NCBI GenBank assembly: GCA_010692645.1
Contig: JAAHGS010000020.1
Span: forward strand, 45,231 to 109,230
DNA from: Symploca sp. SIO2E9
GTDB taxonomy: Bacteria > Cyanobacteriota > Cyanobacteriia > Cyanobacteriales > Coleofasciculaceae
Direction: 5' to 3'
DNA length: 64,000 nt
Below the pieces are notes generated by a model. It saw nothing but the letters and a program-made list of their open reading frames with translations, had not been told where the DNA came from and ran no database searches. Positions 31,001 through 38,651 of this stretch are shown one piece after another (position 1 is the stretch's first letter; each line of letters begins with the position of its first letter). Made by a program: the position numbers and the translations under genes.

Positions 31001-31566
31001 TGGGACATGCGCTGACGAATTACTTCAATCTCTGAAATTACGGTTTGCTCATCTTTTCCCCTCAAATCTAAGACCTCAATTTGATAGGGAGGTACTTGCT
31101 CAAGAACTTGCTGCTGACCATCCGGTAACACCACAGCCCTGAGCATATCGTGACGTTCAATTACTTTTTGCAGTGCCCAATTGAGTTGTTCTAAGTCTAA
31201 ATCATGACCTTCAATCTCATAGTAACCATGATTTGCAACACTGCCTAGCTCAAATACCCCGCTGCGACCTACCCAAAAGGCATGCTGCATATCAGTAAGG
31301 GGAAAGGGTTCGTAGCGCGACTCTGGCGCTGGCACAACTGCTGGTAGAGAAGTATCACTAGCACTAATGCTGCTCTGGTGTAGCAACATTAGAATTTCTG
31401 CTTTATGCTCGACCAATGATTCCCGCATCTCTGTTGTCATTACCCCTTTAGGGGCATCAACATTTAGGAAACTTCCATTAGCCGACAGTTTTATCCCTTT
31501 GTTAGCGAGACTGTTTAAAAATAAATGTAAATCCATAATCTTTAGATATATATTTGTGTTCTTCAA
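28060..31566 (-). CDS. NRPS module TubC-Cy-A(Cys-like)-PCP, thiazoline forming
   Basis: This is a single-module synthetase of 1168 residues. A TubC docking domain (about 10-70) precedes a heterocyclisation domain, recognised by FPLTDMQHAFWVGR and by DLQVFDAWS, which fits the Cy signature DxxxxDxxS that replaces HHxxxDG. The adenylation domain (YTSGSTGLPKG) contains HHDMSVYDIFG and TIWNSVPT. Specificity residues read roughly D-M-Y-N-F-G-V-L-W, close to the cysteine code D-L-Y-N-L-S-L-I-W. The carrier serine is Ser1090 in IGGNS. It should condense an aryl-acyl donor with cysteine and close a thiazoline, as in pyochelin and yersiniabactin. No oxidase domain for a thiazole is present. The donor is probably the KAS III-ACP protein encoded upstream, whose acidic C-terminus could pair with the TubC domain. 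The C-terminal tail is basic. Confidence 0.93.
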   Translation of the reverse strand: MKNTNIYLKIMDLHLFLNSLANKGIKLSANGSFLNVDAPKGVMTTEMRESLVEHKAEILMLLHQSSISASDTSLPAVVPAPESRYEPFPLTDMQHAFWVGRSGVFELGSVANHGYYEIEGHDLDLEQLNWALQKVIERHDMLRAVVLPDGQQQVLEQVPPYQIEVLDLRGKDEQTVISEIEVIRQRMSHQVLPADQWPLFEFRATCLDGERVRLHVSYDLQVFDAWSLFRLFDEWFQLYKNPQVELQPLELSFRDYVLAEQALQETQLYKRSQQYWFNRLDSLPPAPDLPLAKNPKELKQHICKRYDGRLEQTQWQKLKQRATQAGLTPSGVLLAAFAEILTVWSKDPKFTINLALFNRLPLHSQVNDILGDFTSVTLLAVDNSTPESFTNRSVRLQQQLWRDLEHRYISGVQVVRELAQRKGAAPSAMPVIFTSTLGFSSLGQETLTFSHFGEMVYGISQASQAWMDVQVWEEKGELTFNWDVVEELFPEGLINHMFETYCHFIKQLATSEAAWLETNRQLVPPAQLAQRCLVNATVAPISDQMLHTLFAAQVQVRGNECAIISSQRCLSYQELYELSNQVAHKLRSLGVTPNQLVAVVMEKGWEQIVTVMGILNSGAAYLPIDPTLPKERLWYLLDNGEVQLVLTQSWLNKRLEWLDGVQRICVDTQELAAESKQSLEPVQKPDDLAYVLYTSGSTGLPKGVMIAHRGAVNAINYTNQFFNIGSDDRLLALTALHHDMSVYDIFGILAAGGTLVMPDASARRDPAHWSELMRQEKVTIWNSVPTMMEMLLEYADGCPELLPSCWRWAFLGGDWISVTLPSRLKKLVTGVQVVSVGGPTETTLWNIWYPVEAVDPAWKSIPYGRPIANTKYYVLNEALEDCPTWVPGELCCAGIGLAKGYWLNEEKTRANFITHPCTGERIYRTGDLGRYLPDGNIEFLGRADFQIKIRGHRIEAGEIEAALTQHSAVKAAVVSAIAKQHSKERLLAYIVPDKKATPKIEELRNFLSSKLPEYMIPSAFVFLEVLPLSSNGKVDRRALPNPEILLQELEVNYVAPQNDLEEIIAIVWQEVLDLEKVGVNNNFFEIGGNSLLITKIYSQLKKVLPNDVEYISLVDLFKYPTISALAKHLNQAQQAASPERQHSELIKQLAAGKNRLRQKFKKSKTAKL

Positions 31567-31574
31567 CGACCAAA

Positions 31575-33224
31575 CTATCTCTTGATTGCTGCTACTAAAT
31601 CTTCCATATTGTAATCAAAATATTTCTTGACTTCTGGTTTAGGAGAGGTCTTAACCCAAGACAAAAAACGTGACTGCTCTCCTTTTCCAGATCTAGATTC
31701 TAAATCTAAGTATTGGAAATAATCATTTCCCAGTCCCAGATAATTTTGGGGCAGAAAATCAATCGATTTTATCAAGTATATAATTTGCTTTGCTGCTTCA
31801 TCTGGAGATATTAACCCTTCTGCCACTTTTTCAACTGTTGTCGTAGCTTCTTGGAAAAAGTCGTCACCTAATCCTTCAAAACTAGGAGTTAGATACTCTA
31901 TATTATCTTCATCTCTTGCTTGTGATAATTCTCCCCCCCTACCTGCTTCAATTTTTAAACCTTTCCTTATTCCTGCTTTCCACTGACGCAAGGTACTTCC
32001 AAGTATCCAAACCCGTTTCCAAGCATTCCAAAGACTATAGTCAGCAAAAGAAATGTATGAACAGTTAACTAACTTATCGTTATACTCAAAAAGTTGTTGC
32101 TGCAAACGCTCAATATCAGAAAAATACTTTGTAGAAAAATCTTTTTCTGAAAAAGCCTTCAGAATCCTCGCAGCTAAGGGGATGAGAATTGTGTAAGTAT
32201 TTACTAATCCGAAGGAAAAAAGAGCGTCAACAAATCCTGATGCATGAGGAACTACATAAAATCGTTCTCCCGTACATGAGTGCGAAGAATATTGCAACCG
32301 ACCTGTTGATACCCAATTACGAACAGACTGAGCATGTTCAAACTGAATAGCTATGTTTGGGAATCGCGAAAGTAAATTTTTAAATTCTTGTTCAGGAGAT
32401 ATATTATCTTTGGGAAAGCGTCGAGTATCAAAATTTACTCCTACGCTACAAATTTGATTAGTAGATTTTGCATGATTATTAAATGGAATCACCCACATCC
32501 ACCCTCCATCAAATAAGTGATGAAGGGTTCCTTCATGCCAGGATAGAGTATCCTGACTATTTCTATTAGCCTGAATACAATCATCATATTTTTTTACCCC
32601 AACCATGTGATTAAAAATACTTCTGGAGTGAGTTTTAAACCTAGTTGGCTTTTCTCGTAAATTAAATTGACGACTAACTGGAGAATTGTAACCGCTAGCA
32701 TCAACTAAATAGTCGGCAACAAACTGTTCATTGCTATCTACTGTTATGGCAACACAATTTGTATCGATTTTCAAGTCTACGACATTAGTTTTTTCTAAAA
32801 GCTTTACGCCATAATTAATAGCTACTTTGATCATGTATTGGTCTACATCTTGACGAAATAGATGACTACTAGGATGGACTCCTAATTTGTCGTATTCTTG
32901 CCAAGTTTTCTCTTCAGTTTCGCGATGATATACAAAGTTGAATGAGCGTTTGAATCCACAAGCAGAAGGCGAAATATTTTCACAAATATTATCGAAGGAA
33001 CTCAGATGTGCGATTTCAGGGACAGAATACTGGTGACTAAGAATTTTCAGCATTAAATCGGTATCGGGAGTTACGGCTTCTCCGATAGCAAATCTAGGAT
33101 GCGCACTCTTATCGATGATCAGAACACGTAGATTATGTCTGGCTAAGATAGTGGCTAAAATTGACCCTGCCAATCCCGAACCTAGGATAATTATGTCAAA
33201 TTTTTGAATCTTTTTGTCATTCAT
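31575..33224 (-). CDS. Flavin-dependent halogenase-like protein (second copy)
   Basis: This FAD-dependent protein of 549 residues resembles the flavin halogenase family. The nucleotide site is LGSGLAGSILATILARH (about 14-30). Next come HPRFAIGEAVTP and GFKRSFNFVYH, whose Lys92 aligns with the catalytic lysine of tryptophan halogenases (Lys79 of PrnA). GGWMWVIPF contains the halogenase WxWxIP motif. The distal motif reads GFVDALFSFG rather than the DPxFSxG usual in halogenases acting on carrier-bound substrates. It is paralogous to the protein at 35143-36576 over its whole length. It lies between the KAS III-ACP and the cyclisation module, so carrier-bound salicylate is a plausible substrate. 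A hydroxylase or other flavin monooxygenase role cannot be excluded. Confidence 0.78.
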   Translation of the reverse strand: MNDKKIQKFDIIILGSGLAGSILATILARHNLRVLIIDKSAHPRFAIGEAVTPDTDLMLKILSHQYSVPEIAHLSSFDNICENISPSACGFKRSFNFVYHRETEEKTWQEYDKLGVHPSSHLFRQDVDQYMIKVAINYGVKLLEKTNVVDLKIDTNCVAITVDSNEQFVADYLVDASGYNSPVSRQFNLREKPTRFKTHSRSIFNHMVGVKKYDDCIQANRNSQDTLSWHEGTLHHLFDGGWMWVIPFNNHAKSTNQICSVGVNFDTRRFPKDNISPEQEFKNLLSRFPNIAIQFEHAQSVRNWVSTGRLQYSSHSCTGERFYVVPHASGFVDALFSFGLVNTYTILIPLAARILKAFSEKDFSTKYFSDIERLQQQLFEYNDKLVNCSYISFADYSLWNAWKRVWILGSTLRQWKAGIRKGLKIEAGRGGELSQARDEDNIEYLTPSFEGLGDDFFQEATTTVEKVAEGLISPDEAAKQIIYLIKSIDFLPQNYLGLGNDYFQYLDLESRSGKGEQSRFLSWVKTSPKPEVKKYFDYNMEDLVAAIKR

Positions 33225-33330
33225 GATCTACTTTTTATTTCACTAGATAAAATCAACTAATTTTCTTAACTAAATCAGTCTTTGTTAGCGTAATAGCTGT
33301 ACTGTGAAGGCTTAGTGCTTTCAAATTGAG

Positions 33331-34866
33331 TTACAAACTTATTTTTTCCCTTTCTTCTTCTTCCTTAACTTCAGCTACAGCTAAAGGTTCTGATGCAACT
33401 AGATTTGCTAAGGCTAATTGATTTAGTATTAACTTAGTTAGTTTAGCTATATTATTTTCACCAAAAAATTTTTCTACGGGTACCAGCACTCCTAAATCAT
33501 TCTCAATTCTTCTCCTGAGTTCAAATGCCATTAAAGAATCAAGCAATAAAGCGAGAGGATGGTGAAGGCTAATTTCTGCTAAGGTGATCTGAAGTGAACT
33601 AACTAGCCATTCTAAAAGATAAACCTCCAACATTTGCTGTCGTTTCTCTGGTTCGGCAGCGAGAAGTTCTTCTCTGGAAATAGAACTTGATTTAGTAGCT
33701 TGGGATTGCTCTTTGGAGATAGAGCCTTTTCCAAATTGCTCAATTCTCTCATCCTGCTCAGTAATACTAATGGGGGGTGCAGGTGCTTTTCCGAGTGTCA
33801 CCTCGCCCCAGCGCATAACCATCGCTACTGCCGTGGCTGCTGCACCATTAGTGTAGACTAGAACCAGGTCGTTTTCGCTAATTTTACCTGCTTGTGCAGC
33901 GTGGTAGAGATTGGCAACTGGAAGTACAGGTCCGATATTAGCATACCGAGGGTAGATATTGAGCGTCCGCTTGGGATCAATTTCCAGTGCTCGCGTACAG
34001 ACGCTGGCATACCAGGCAGTAGGAGTATTAAAAGCGAAAAAATCTATTTCTTCAAGACTAACACCAGCAGCTTTGAGCGCACCTTGGCAACAAGTCCGAA
34101 CAGAATCAACAGCTGTTTCAGCCAGCATATTGGCATTTTCACCCGTTCTCGTAAGCATTCTAGGCTTACCTTGGTCATCTGTCACTAATTCATGTAAATA
34201 AGCCTCACAAGTAGCGTTAGTATGAATAATTTTGCTTCCAAGAATACCTTGGTTCGGTTTGAGCCTGTCAACTACAAACGCTCCAGCACCATCCCCCATA
34301 GATAATGAAAGAGTATCCTGCTCATCAACAGACTTGGAACCTATTTGGGAGACAACTACCAATACATTACGGTATTCTCCAATTTGGATCAAGGCATGAG
34401 CATTCTGAAGTGCCACCAAGGCACTTGAACAGGTTGATTCCAAATTCCAGGCTGGTGCATTTAGTTTTAATTGACGAGCGAGGTAAGCAGCATTGCCAGC
34501 TCCCATTTGTTCAGACAAGAGCGAGGCAACAATCATTAAATCTACTTCTTCAGGGGATATTTTTGCCGCTTTCAGGGCATCCTTGGCTGCCTGATATTCC
34601 AGTGTCAAAGAAGTTTCATCTGGAGCCAGTACTCTTCGCTCAACATTACCTCGAAAGGGGTCTGACAGATAGGGTGCTACCTCTTGTGACCAAATGTCAA
34701 GCCCATTATTGCCAGAAATAGATGTAGTTTTCCTAGACAATCTCGCTCTTTTTGGCTTGGTCTCACCAAACAAATCTGGGAACTTGTTTTGCCAATAATC
34801 GTTAGTACGTATTGTGCTTGGAAAGCTGACGGCAAGAGAGCGAATACCTACTGGTCGGTTTGTCAT
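33331..34866 (-). CDS. KAS III-like acyltransferase fused to an ACP
   Basis: This protein of 511 residues joins a ketosynthase III fold (about 1-360) to a C-terminal carrier domain (about 405-485, Ser444 in LLDSLMAFEL). The active-site cysteine is present (Cys146 in ESTCSSAL), but the region that normally reads PHQAN reads FNTPT (280-ish), so the decarboxylating His seems lost. KAS III-like proteins without it, such as ChlB3 and CerJ types, act as acyltransferases that move aryl or short acyl groups between carriers. It lies between two halogenase-like genes in a salicylate cluster, and ChlB3-type enzymes move a methylsalicylyl group to a carrier for halogenation. I infer the same here with the carrier fused on. 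The acidic tail ending EEREKISL could dock to the TubC domain of the Cy-A-PCP module. Confidence 0.85.
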   Translation of the reverse strand: MTNRPVGIRSLAVSFPSTIRTNDYWQNKFPDLFGETKPKRARLSRKTTSISGNNGLDIWSQEVAPYLSDPFRGNVERRVLAPDETSLTLEYQAAKDALKAAKISPEEVDLMIVASLLSEQMGAGNAAYLARQLKLNAPAWNLESTCSSALVALQNAHALIQIGEYRNVLVVVSQIGSKSVDEQDTLSLSMGDGAGAFVVDRLKPNQGILGSKIIHTNATCEAYLHELVTDDQGKPRMLTRTGENANMLAETAVDSVRTCCQGALKAAGVSLEEIDFFAFNTPTAWYASVCTRALEIDPKRTLNIYPRYANIGPVLPVANLYHAAQAGKISENDLVLVYTNGAAATAVAMVMRWGEVTLGKAPAPPISITEQDERIEQFGKGSISKEQSQATKSSSISREELLAAEPEKRQQMLEVYLLEWLVSSLQITLAEISLHHPLALLLDSLMAFELRRRIENDLGVLVPVEKFFGENNIAKLTKLILNQLALANLVASEPLAVAEVKEEEEREKISL

Positions 34867-34890
34867 GATTTTCAGAAGCTAAATTTCTAT

Positions 34891-35142
34891 TCAGATTATC
34901 CCCAAGCGAACACCATTAAGATAATCTCTTAAGTTCAATTCAAAAGGTTTTATCTCTTTCTTAAAGAAATATTTCAGCCAAAAAGCATAAGCTATAAGAC
35001 TTATGTTAAACCTTTTAGAAGTTAGTATATCCATGAAACGCTTTGACGAATCGCCTAATCCACATAGCCTGAATAACCAACTGGTTGAATTGATAATTGA
35101 CAGTATATTAAATGCAGCTTCATCTGGAGAAAGTAAGCCTTT
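34891..35142 (-). other. Open in-frame tail beyond the halogenase stop codon
   Basis: After the TAA stop of the upstream halogenase-like gene (35143-35145) the same frame stays open for 83 codons to a TGA at 34891-34893. The residues just after the stop read KGLLSPDEAA and match the paralogue at 31575-33224, where VEKV is followed by AEGLISPDEAA. The tail is therefore the original C-terminus of the halogenase, separated by one nonsense codon. With the tail the protein would be about 560 residues, like the 549-residue paralogue. Homology fades in the last 50 residues. Confidence 0.8.
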
Positions 35143-36576
35143 TTATACTTTTTCTACCTCAGCGATCGCTTCTTCAACAAAGTCTCTACTCCATCCTTGA
35201 GGACGAGGATCTATATTCTTCAGGTAATCAAATTCAGTTAGTCGCGATAAATCTTTTATCTTAAATTCTACGTTTGCTTTATATTCTGGGTAGTCTGTTA
35301 TCAACAAGCCTAAAAGCTCTCCCACAAATAGTTTATAGCTACCACTAATTATATGTTGCAGAACCCAGACTCGCAGCCATGCATTCATGAGGTTAAAATT
35401 AGTGAAAACAATGTATGTACAATTTGCTATTCTATCGTTATAATCAAAAATATCTTGTTGAAAACGTTCCAGAGGAGCAAAGTACTTTGTCGAGAAGTCA
35501 TTGCTAGCAATAGCTTTCATAATCAAGGCAGCTAGTGGAATAATGCTCATAAAAGTTTGTATCAATCCTGGGGAGAAAATGGGATCAACGAATCCTGAAG
35601 CATGAGGAAGAAGGAAAAATCTTTTCCCCATACATGAATGGGATGAATATTGAAGCTGATTAGTTGAGATCCAATTGCGAACAGGTTTAGCTGTTTCAAA
35701 CTGAGTAGCAATACTAGGAAATCTGGAAATGAAATTTTCAAACTCCTGTTCAGGAGGTATCTCAGTTTTTGGAAAACGTCGAATATCCAAATTGAGTCCT
35801 ATGCTACAAATCGGATTAGTTGATTTTTCGTGATTATTAAAGGGAATAACCCACATCCAACCCCCATCAAATACATGGTGGGCAGTTCCTTGATGCCAAG
35901 GCATTATATTCTCACGATTTACTTGAAGGCAATCATCAACAGGCTTTACTCCGACCATGTGAGTAAAAATACTTCTGGAATGGTTTTTAAAGCGGGGTGG
36001 ATTTTCTCGTAAATTTAGTTTTTTAGCAATAATGGAATTATGACCACTAGCATCAACAAGATAGTTGCTATTGAATTGTTCGCCAGCTTCGGTCTTGATT
36101 ATAACTTGGTTTTCATCTATATTTATGTCAATAATATTTGTTTCTGGCAATAATTTTGCTCCATACTTAATAGCAAGTTTTACCAGGTAGTGGTCTATCT
36201 CTTGGCGAAATAAGTGGCTGCTATGACTAACACCCCACTGAATTCTTTCTAGCGGCGATTGTTCTTTTCCTTCTTGATGATACAGAAAACCAAAAGATCG
36301 TTTATATCCGCAAGCAGAAGCTGAAATATTGTCACTAATTGACTGAAAAGAACTTAGGTTTTCTAGTTCAGGAACCGAATAATAATGACTAATAAGTGAA
36401 AGTAAAATTTCCGTATGAGAAGTAATTGATTCCCCAATAGCAAATCTTGGATGATTTCCTTTATCAATTATTAAAACTCTAGCTTTATGCTTTGCCAAAA
36501 TCGTAGCTAAAATTGAGCCTCCAATTCCAGAGCCTAATATAATAACATCGAATTGTTTAGTCTCGTTATAACTCAT
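35143..36576 (-). CDS. Flavin-dependent halogenase-like protein (first copy, C-terminally truncated)
   Basis: This is an FAD-dependent halogenase-like protein of 477 residues. It has LGSGIGGSILATILAKH at the N-terminus, HPRFAIGES, YKRSFGFLYH with a conserved Lys92, and GGWMWVIPF. The distal motif GFVDPIFSPG is the form seen in halogenases acting on carrier-bound phenols and pyrroles. The frame ends at a TAA after IAEVEKV, but homology to the second copy continues past this stop for about 80 codons. All recognisable catalytic motifs lie before the stop, so the protein may still be active, or the stop may be read through or be a sequencing error. It is the first gene after a hairpin downstream of the AcpS-like gene, so it may start a separate transcript. 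Confidence 0.75.
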   Translation of the reverse strand: MSYNETKQFDVIILGSGIGGSILATILAKHKARVLIIDKGNHPRFAIGESITSHTEILLSLISHYYSVPELENLSSFQSISDNISASACGYKRSFGFLYHQEGKEQSPLERIQWGVSHSSHLFRQEIDHYLVKLAIKYGAKLLPETNIIDINIDENQVIIKTEAGEQFNSNYLVDASGHNSIIAKKLNLRENPPRFKNHSRSIFTHMVGVKPVDDCLQVNRENIMPWHQGTAHHVFDGGWMWVIPFNNHEKSTNPICSIGLNLDIRRFPKTEIPPEQEFENFISRFPSIATQFETAKPVRNWISTNQLQYSSHSCMGKRFFLLPHASGFVDPIFSPGLIQTFMSIIPLAALIMKAIASNDFSTKYFAPLERFQQDIFDYNDRIANCTYIVFTNFNLMNAWLRVWVLQHIISGSYKLFVGELLGLLITDYPEYKANVEFKIKDLSRLTEFDYLKNIDPRPQGWSRDFVEEAIAEVEKV

Positions 36577-36753
36577 GACATATTCTCTCTAAATATTATT
36601 TGAATTAAAGATTTGTACTGAATTTGTGACTTTTAGAGGTTTGCTTCTCTTGGGTTCGCATCCTATTAAAGTAAGCAGAAGATAGCAGTAGCCTAGACCA
36701 ATACTTATAGTCTAATTCATCAAGTAGTATAGTCATTTTGACCTGGAGCCAGG

Positions 36754-36776
36754 AGCGATTAGTGAACCTAATCGCT
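36754..36776 (-). terminator. Hairpin downstream of AcpS-like gene
   Basis: A perfect 9-bp inverted repeat (AGCGATTAG and CTAATCGCT) with a 5-base loop lies just after the stop of the AcpS-like gene and before the halogenase gene. A second small hairpin (CCTGG/CCAGG) follows at 36742-36753. No clear T-run follows on the minus strand, so it may be an attenuator, an mRNA-stabilising structure or a weak terminator. Confidence 0.45.
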
Positions 36777-36785
36777 TGGGAGTCG

Positions 36786-37262
36786 CTAACCTTTACTGCC
36801 TAAAGCAAATACACTAGCTGCAGCATAGGAAAATGTATGACTAATACTCAGTAACCACTTGGTAATACCGAATTTTGTCGCAATTTCTAGGCATTGAGCA
36901 TGTAGTAATACTGAAGGTTCACCTGTGGGCAATCGTTTGACTTCAATATCCAGAAAATAAGAATCTTTACCCCCTTCTTTACCTAGGGTTTTGAGTACTG
37001 CTTCTTTAGCCGCAAAACGACCAGCTAGATATTGAATACGCTTGTCTCCAGACTCATAAGCATTGCACTCACTAGCTGTGAAATACCTCCTTTCAAAAGA
37101 CTCCCCTGATTCTTCTACGAGTTCTTTGATGTACGTAGTTTCGACAATCTCAAGACCATGACCAATAATTTTTAGGGAGTCAGACTCAGAAATAGGTGAA
37201 CCCTGAGGAGCGCTCTCATCAACTTCTAAAGTTGAACTCCCAATTTGAATTCCAGACATCAT
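36786..37262 (-). CDS. AcpS-type phosphopantetheinyl transferase (variant metal motif)
   Basis: This 158-residue protein belongs to the AcpS branch of 4'-phosphopantetheinyl transferases, which convert apo carrier proteins to the holo form. FAAKEAVLKTLG is the conserved WxxKEA-type region. The N-terminal motif that usually reads G(I/T)D(I/L)VE reads IIGHGLEIVE, with Glu replacing the Mg-binding Asp. An N-terminal extension of about 30 residues precedes the domain, so translation may begin at a later Met or be extended. It ends the sub-block of salicylate genes (12 bases after the salicylate synthase). It is one of two AcpS-like genes in the cluster; the other has the canonical motif. Confidence 0.82.
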   Translation of the reverse strand: MMSGIQIGSSTLEVDESAPQGSPISESDSLKIIGHGLEIVETTYIKELVEESGESFERRYFTASECNAYESGDKRIQYLAGRFAAKEAVLKTLGKEGGKDSYFLDIEVKRLPTGEPSVLLHAQCLEIATKFGITKWLLSISHTFSYAAASVFALGSKG

Positions 37263-37274
37263 TGTTACTATTAT

Positions 37275-38633
37275 TTATGATTTCAAAACCACATTTGTTA
37301 GCATGGTATTCATCTTGTTTACCGACTCTATATATTCTTTTTGGGGAATTGATTCAGCAATGATACCAGCTCCAGCATTGAGGTAAATATTTTTACCGTA
37401 TTGGTAAACAGAGCGCAGGGAGATAGCTATATCTGCAGTGCCCCTGCTGTCTATCCAACCAATGCCACCGGCATAAATCCCTCTTGGCTCATCTTCAAGA
37501 CGCTCAATCCATTCCAGAGCTTGTTGTTTATCAATTCCAGAAACAGTAATTCCTGGAAACAATACCTTCAAAGCATCCCAAGAGGTATTCCCTGGCTTGA
37601 GAACACCACCAACTCTTGATGATAAGTGTTGTACGGTACGGTATTTTTTTACCTCCATGAAATTAAAAATTTGAACAGTTCCTGGCAAGCAAATCGAGCT
37701 AATCTCACTTTGTGCTAACCAAACAGAAAGCGCATGTTCTTTAACCTCTTTAGCATTGTTAAACAGTTCATCATTTAAGCGCTTATCCTCTTGTTGATTT
37801 TCGCCACGAGGCCTAGTTCCTGCTAACGGATTAGTCACAACTGACCGATATTGATCTACTTCCATGAGAGTTTCAGGACTAAAGCCAACCGCACGCACAT
37901 CTCCGATATTTAGACAATAGGAACGTGCTGAATTATTGACTTTTGCTCCAACTACATACGTTCCAAGTAGGTCTAAATCACCAGTGAATTTCAGAGGACG
38001 GGCAATAATTGCTTTCTGTAATTCGTCATTTTTAATTGCCTCAATTAAAGTTTCAACGCGGCTCTGATACATGTCGCGATCAGCAAAATTAAATTCTATA
38101 GAAGCTGATCTATAATCTGGAATTTGATGGTCAATCAATAATAATTTTCGGATTCGATCTAATGACCTAGTACTTCTGACGTAAACTCCATCCTCTGTAA
38201 AACGTAGTTCTGTTTCTGGAATTAAAAAATAAAGCAGTTCTTGCTCAATTGTTTTGGAGTATGCAGAGTAGAATCCAGCAATATCAAAGCCGACATAACC
38301 ATAGGCTGTCCAATTTTCAATTGGTAAAGATGCTAGTAAATTATCTACTTGTTGAAAGGGGTCACTAACTGCTTCAGAATAGGAATTACCTATACCTTTG
38401 AGCGAGACACAATCCTGATTAACTGACACCTTTGCTAGCTCATTACCAGCGAGACGAACCTCGTTTTTTCCTTCATACATAACATAATTATCAAAAATAC
38501 CGTTTTGCAACAGATTCTGTAAGACGACTATAGGATTTCTTCGTCCAGTCAGAAAGGCTTCTTGATACTTAATTGTTGGTGTTTGTTTTAAAGCTACTAC
38601 CATTAGTTTTTTCCTGTCTTGAAAATTACTCAA
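37275..38633 (-). CDS. Salicylate synthase (MbtI/Irp9/YbtS type)
   Basis: This chorismate-utilising enzyme has 452 residues, the length of single-protein salicylate synthases, which convert chorismate to salicylate through isochorismate. Diagnostic motifs are LQKAIIARPLKF with the catalytic Lys, NPLAGTRPRG, KEVKEHALSVW, VQHLSSRVGG with the conserved His, LFPGITVSGIDK and PRGIYAGGIGW, ending GAGIIAESIPQKEY. The TVSGI-K signature matches MbtI/Irp9 rather than anthranilate synthase or plain isochorismate synthases, which have PK..A. No separate isochorismate-pyruvate lyase is seen nearby, as expected for this type. Its neighbours are the aryl-acid ligase (18 bases upstream), a carrier and transferases, so it supplies the starter unit of a phenolate metallophore. 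Confidence 0.9.
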   Translation of the reverse strand: MSNFQDRKKLMVVALKQTPTIKYQEAFLTGRRNPIVVLQNLLQNGIFDNYVMYEGKNEVRLAGNELAKVSVNQDCVSLKGIGNSYSEAVSDPFQQVDNLLASLPIENWTAYGYVGFDIAGFYSAYSKTIEQELLYFLIPETELRFTEDGVYVRSTRSLDRIRKLLLIDHQIPDYRSASIEFNFADRDMYQSRVETLIEAIKNDELQKAIIARPLKFTGDLDLLGTYVVGAKVNNSARSYCLNIGDVRAVGFSPETLMEVDQYRSVVTNPLAGTRPRGENQQEDKRLNDELFNNAKEVKEHALSVWLAQSEISSICLPGTVQIFNFMEVKKYRTVQHLSSRVGGVLKPGNTSWDALKVLFPGITVSGIDKQQALEWIERLEDEPRGIYAGGIGWIDSRGTADIAISLRSVYQYGKNIYLNAGAGIIAESIPQKEYIESVNKMNTMLTNVVLKS

Positions 38634-38651
38634 CGATTACTGTGTAAGCTA

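Noticed and set aside
31575..33224. Tryptophan halogenase in the strict sense
   Set aside because: The conserved Glu region of tryptophan halogenases (PLESTG) is replaced by DALFSFG, so a carrier-bound phenol is a better guess than free tryptophan.
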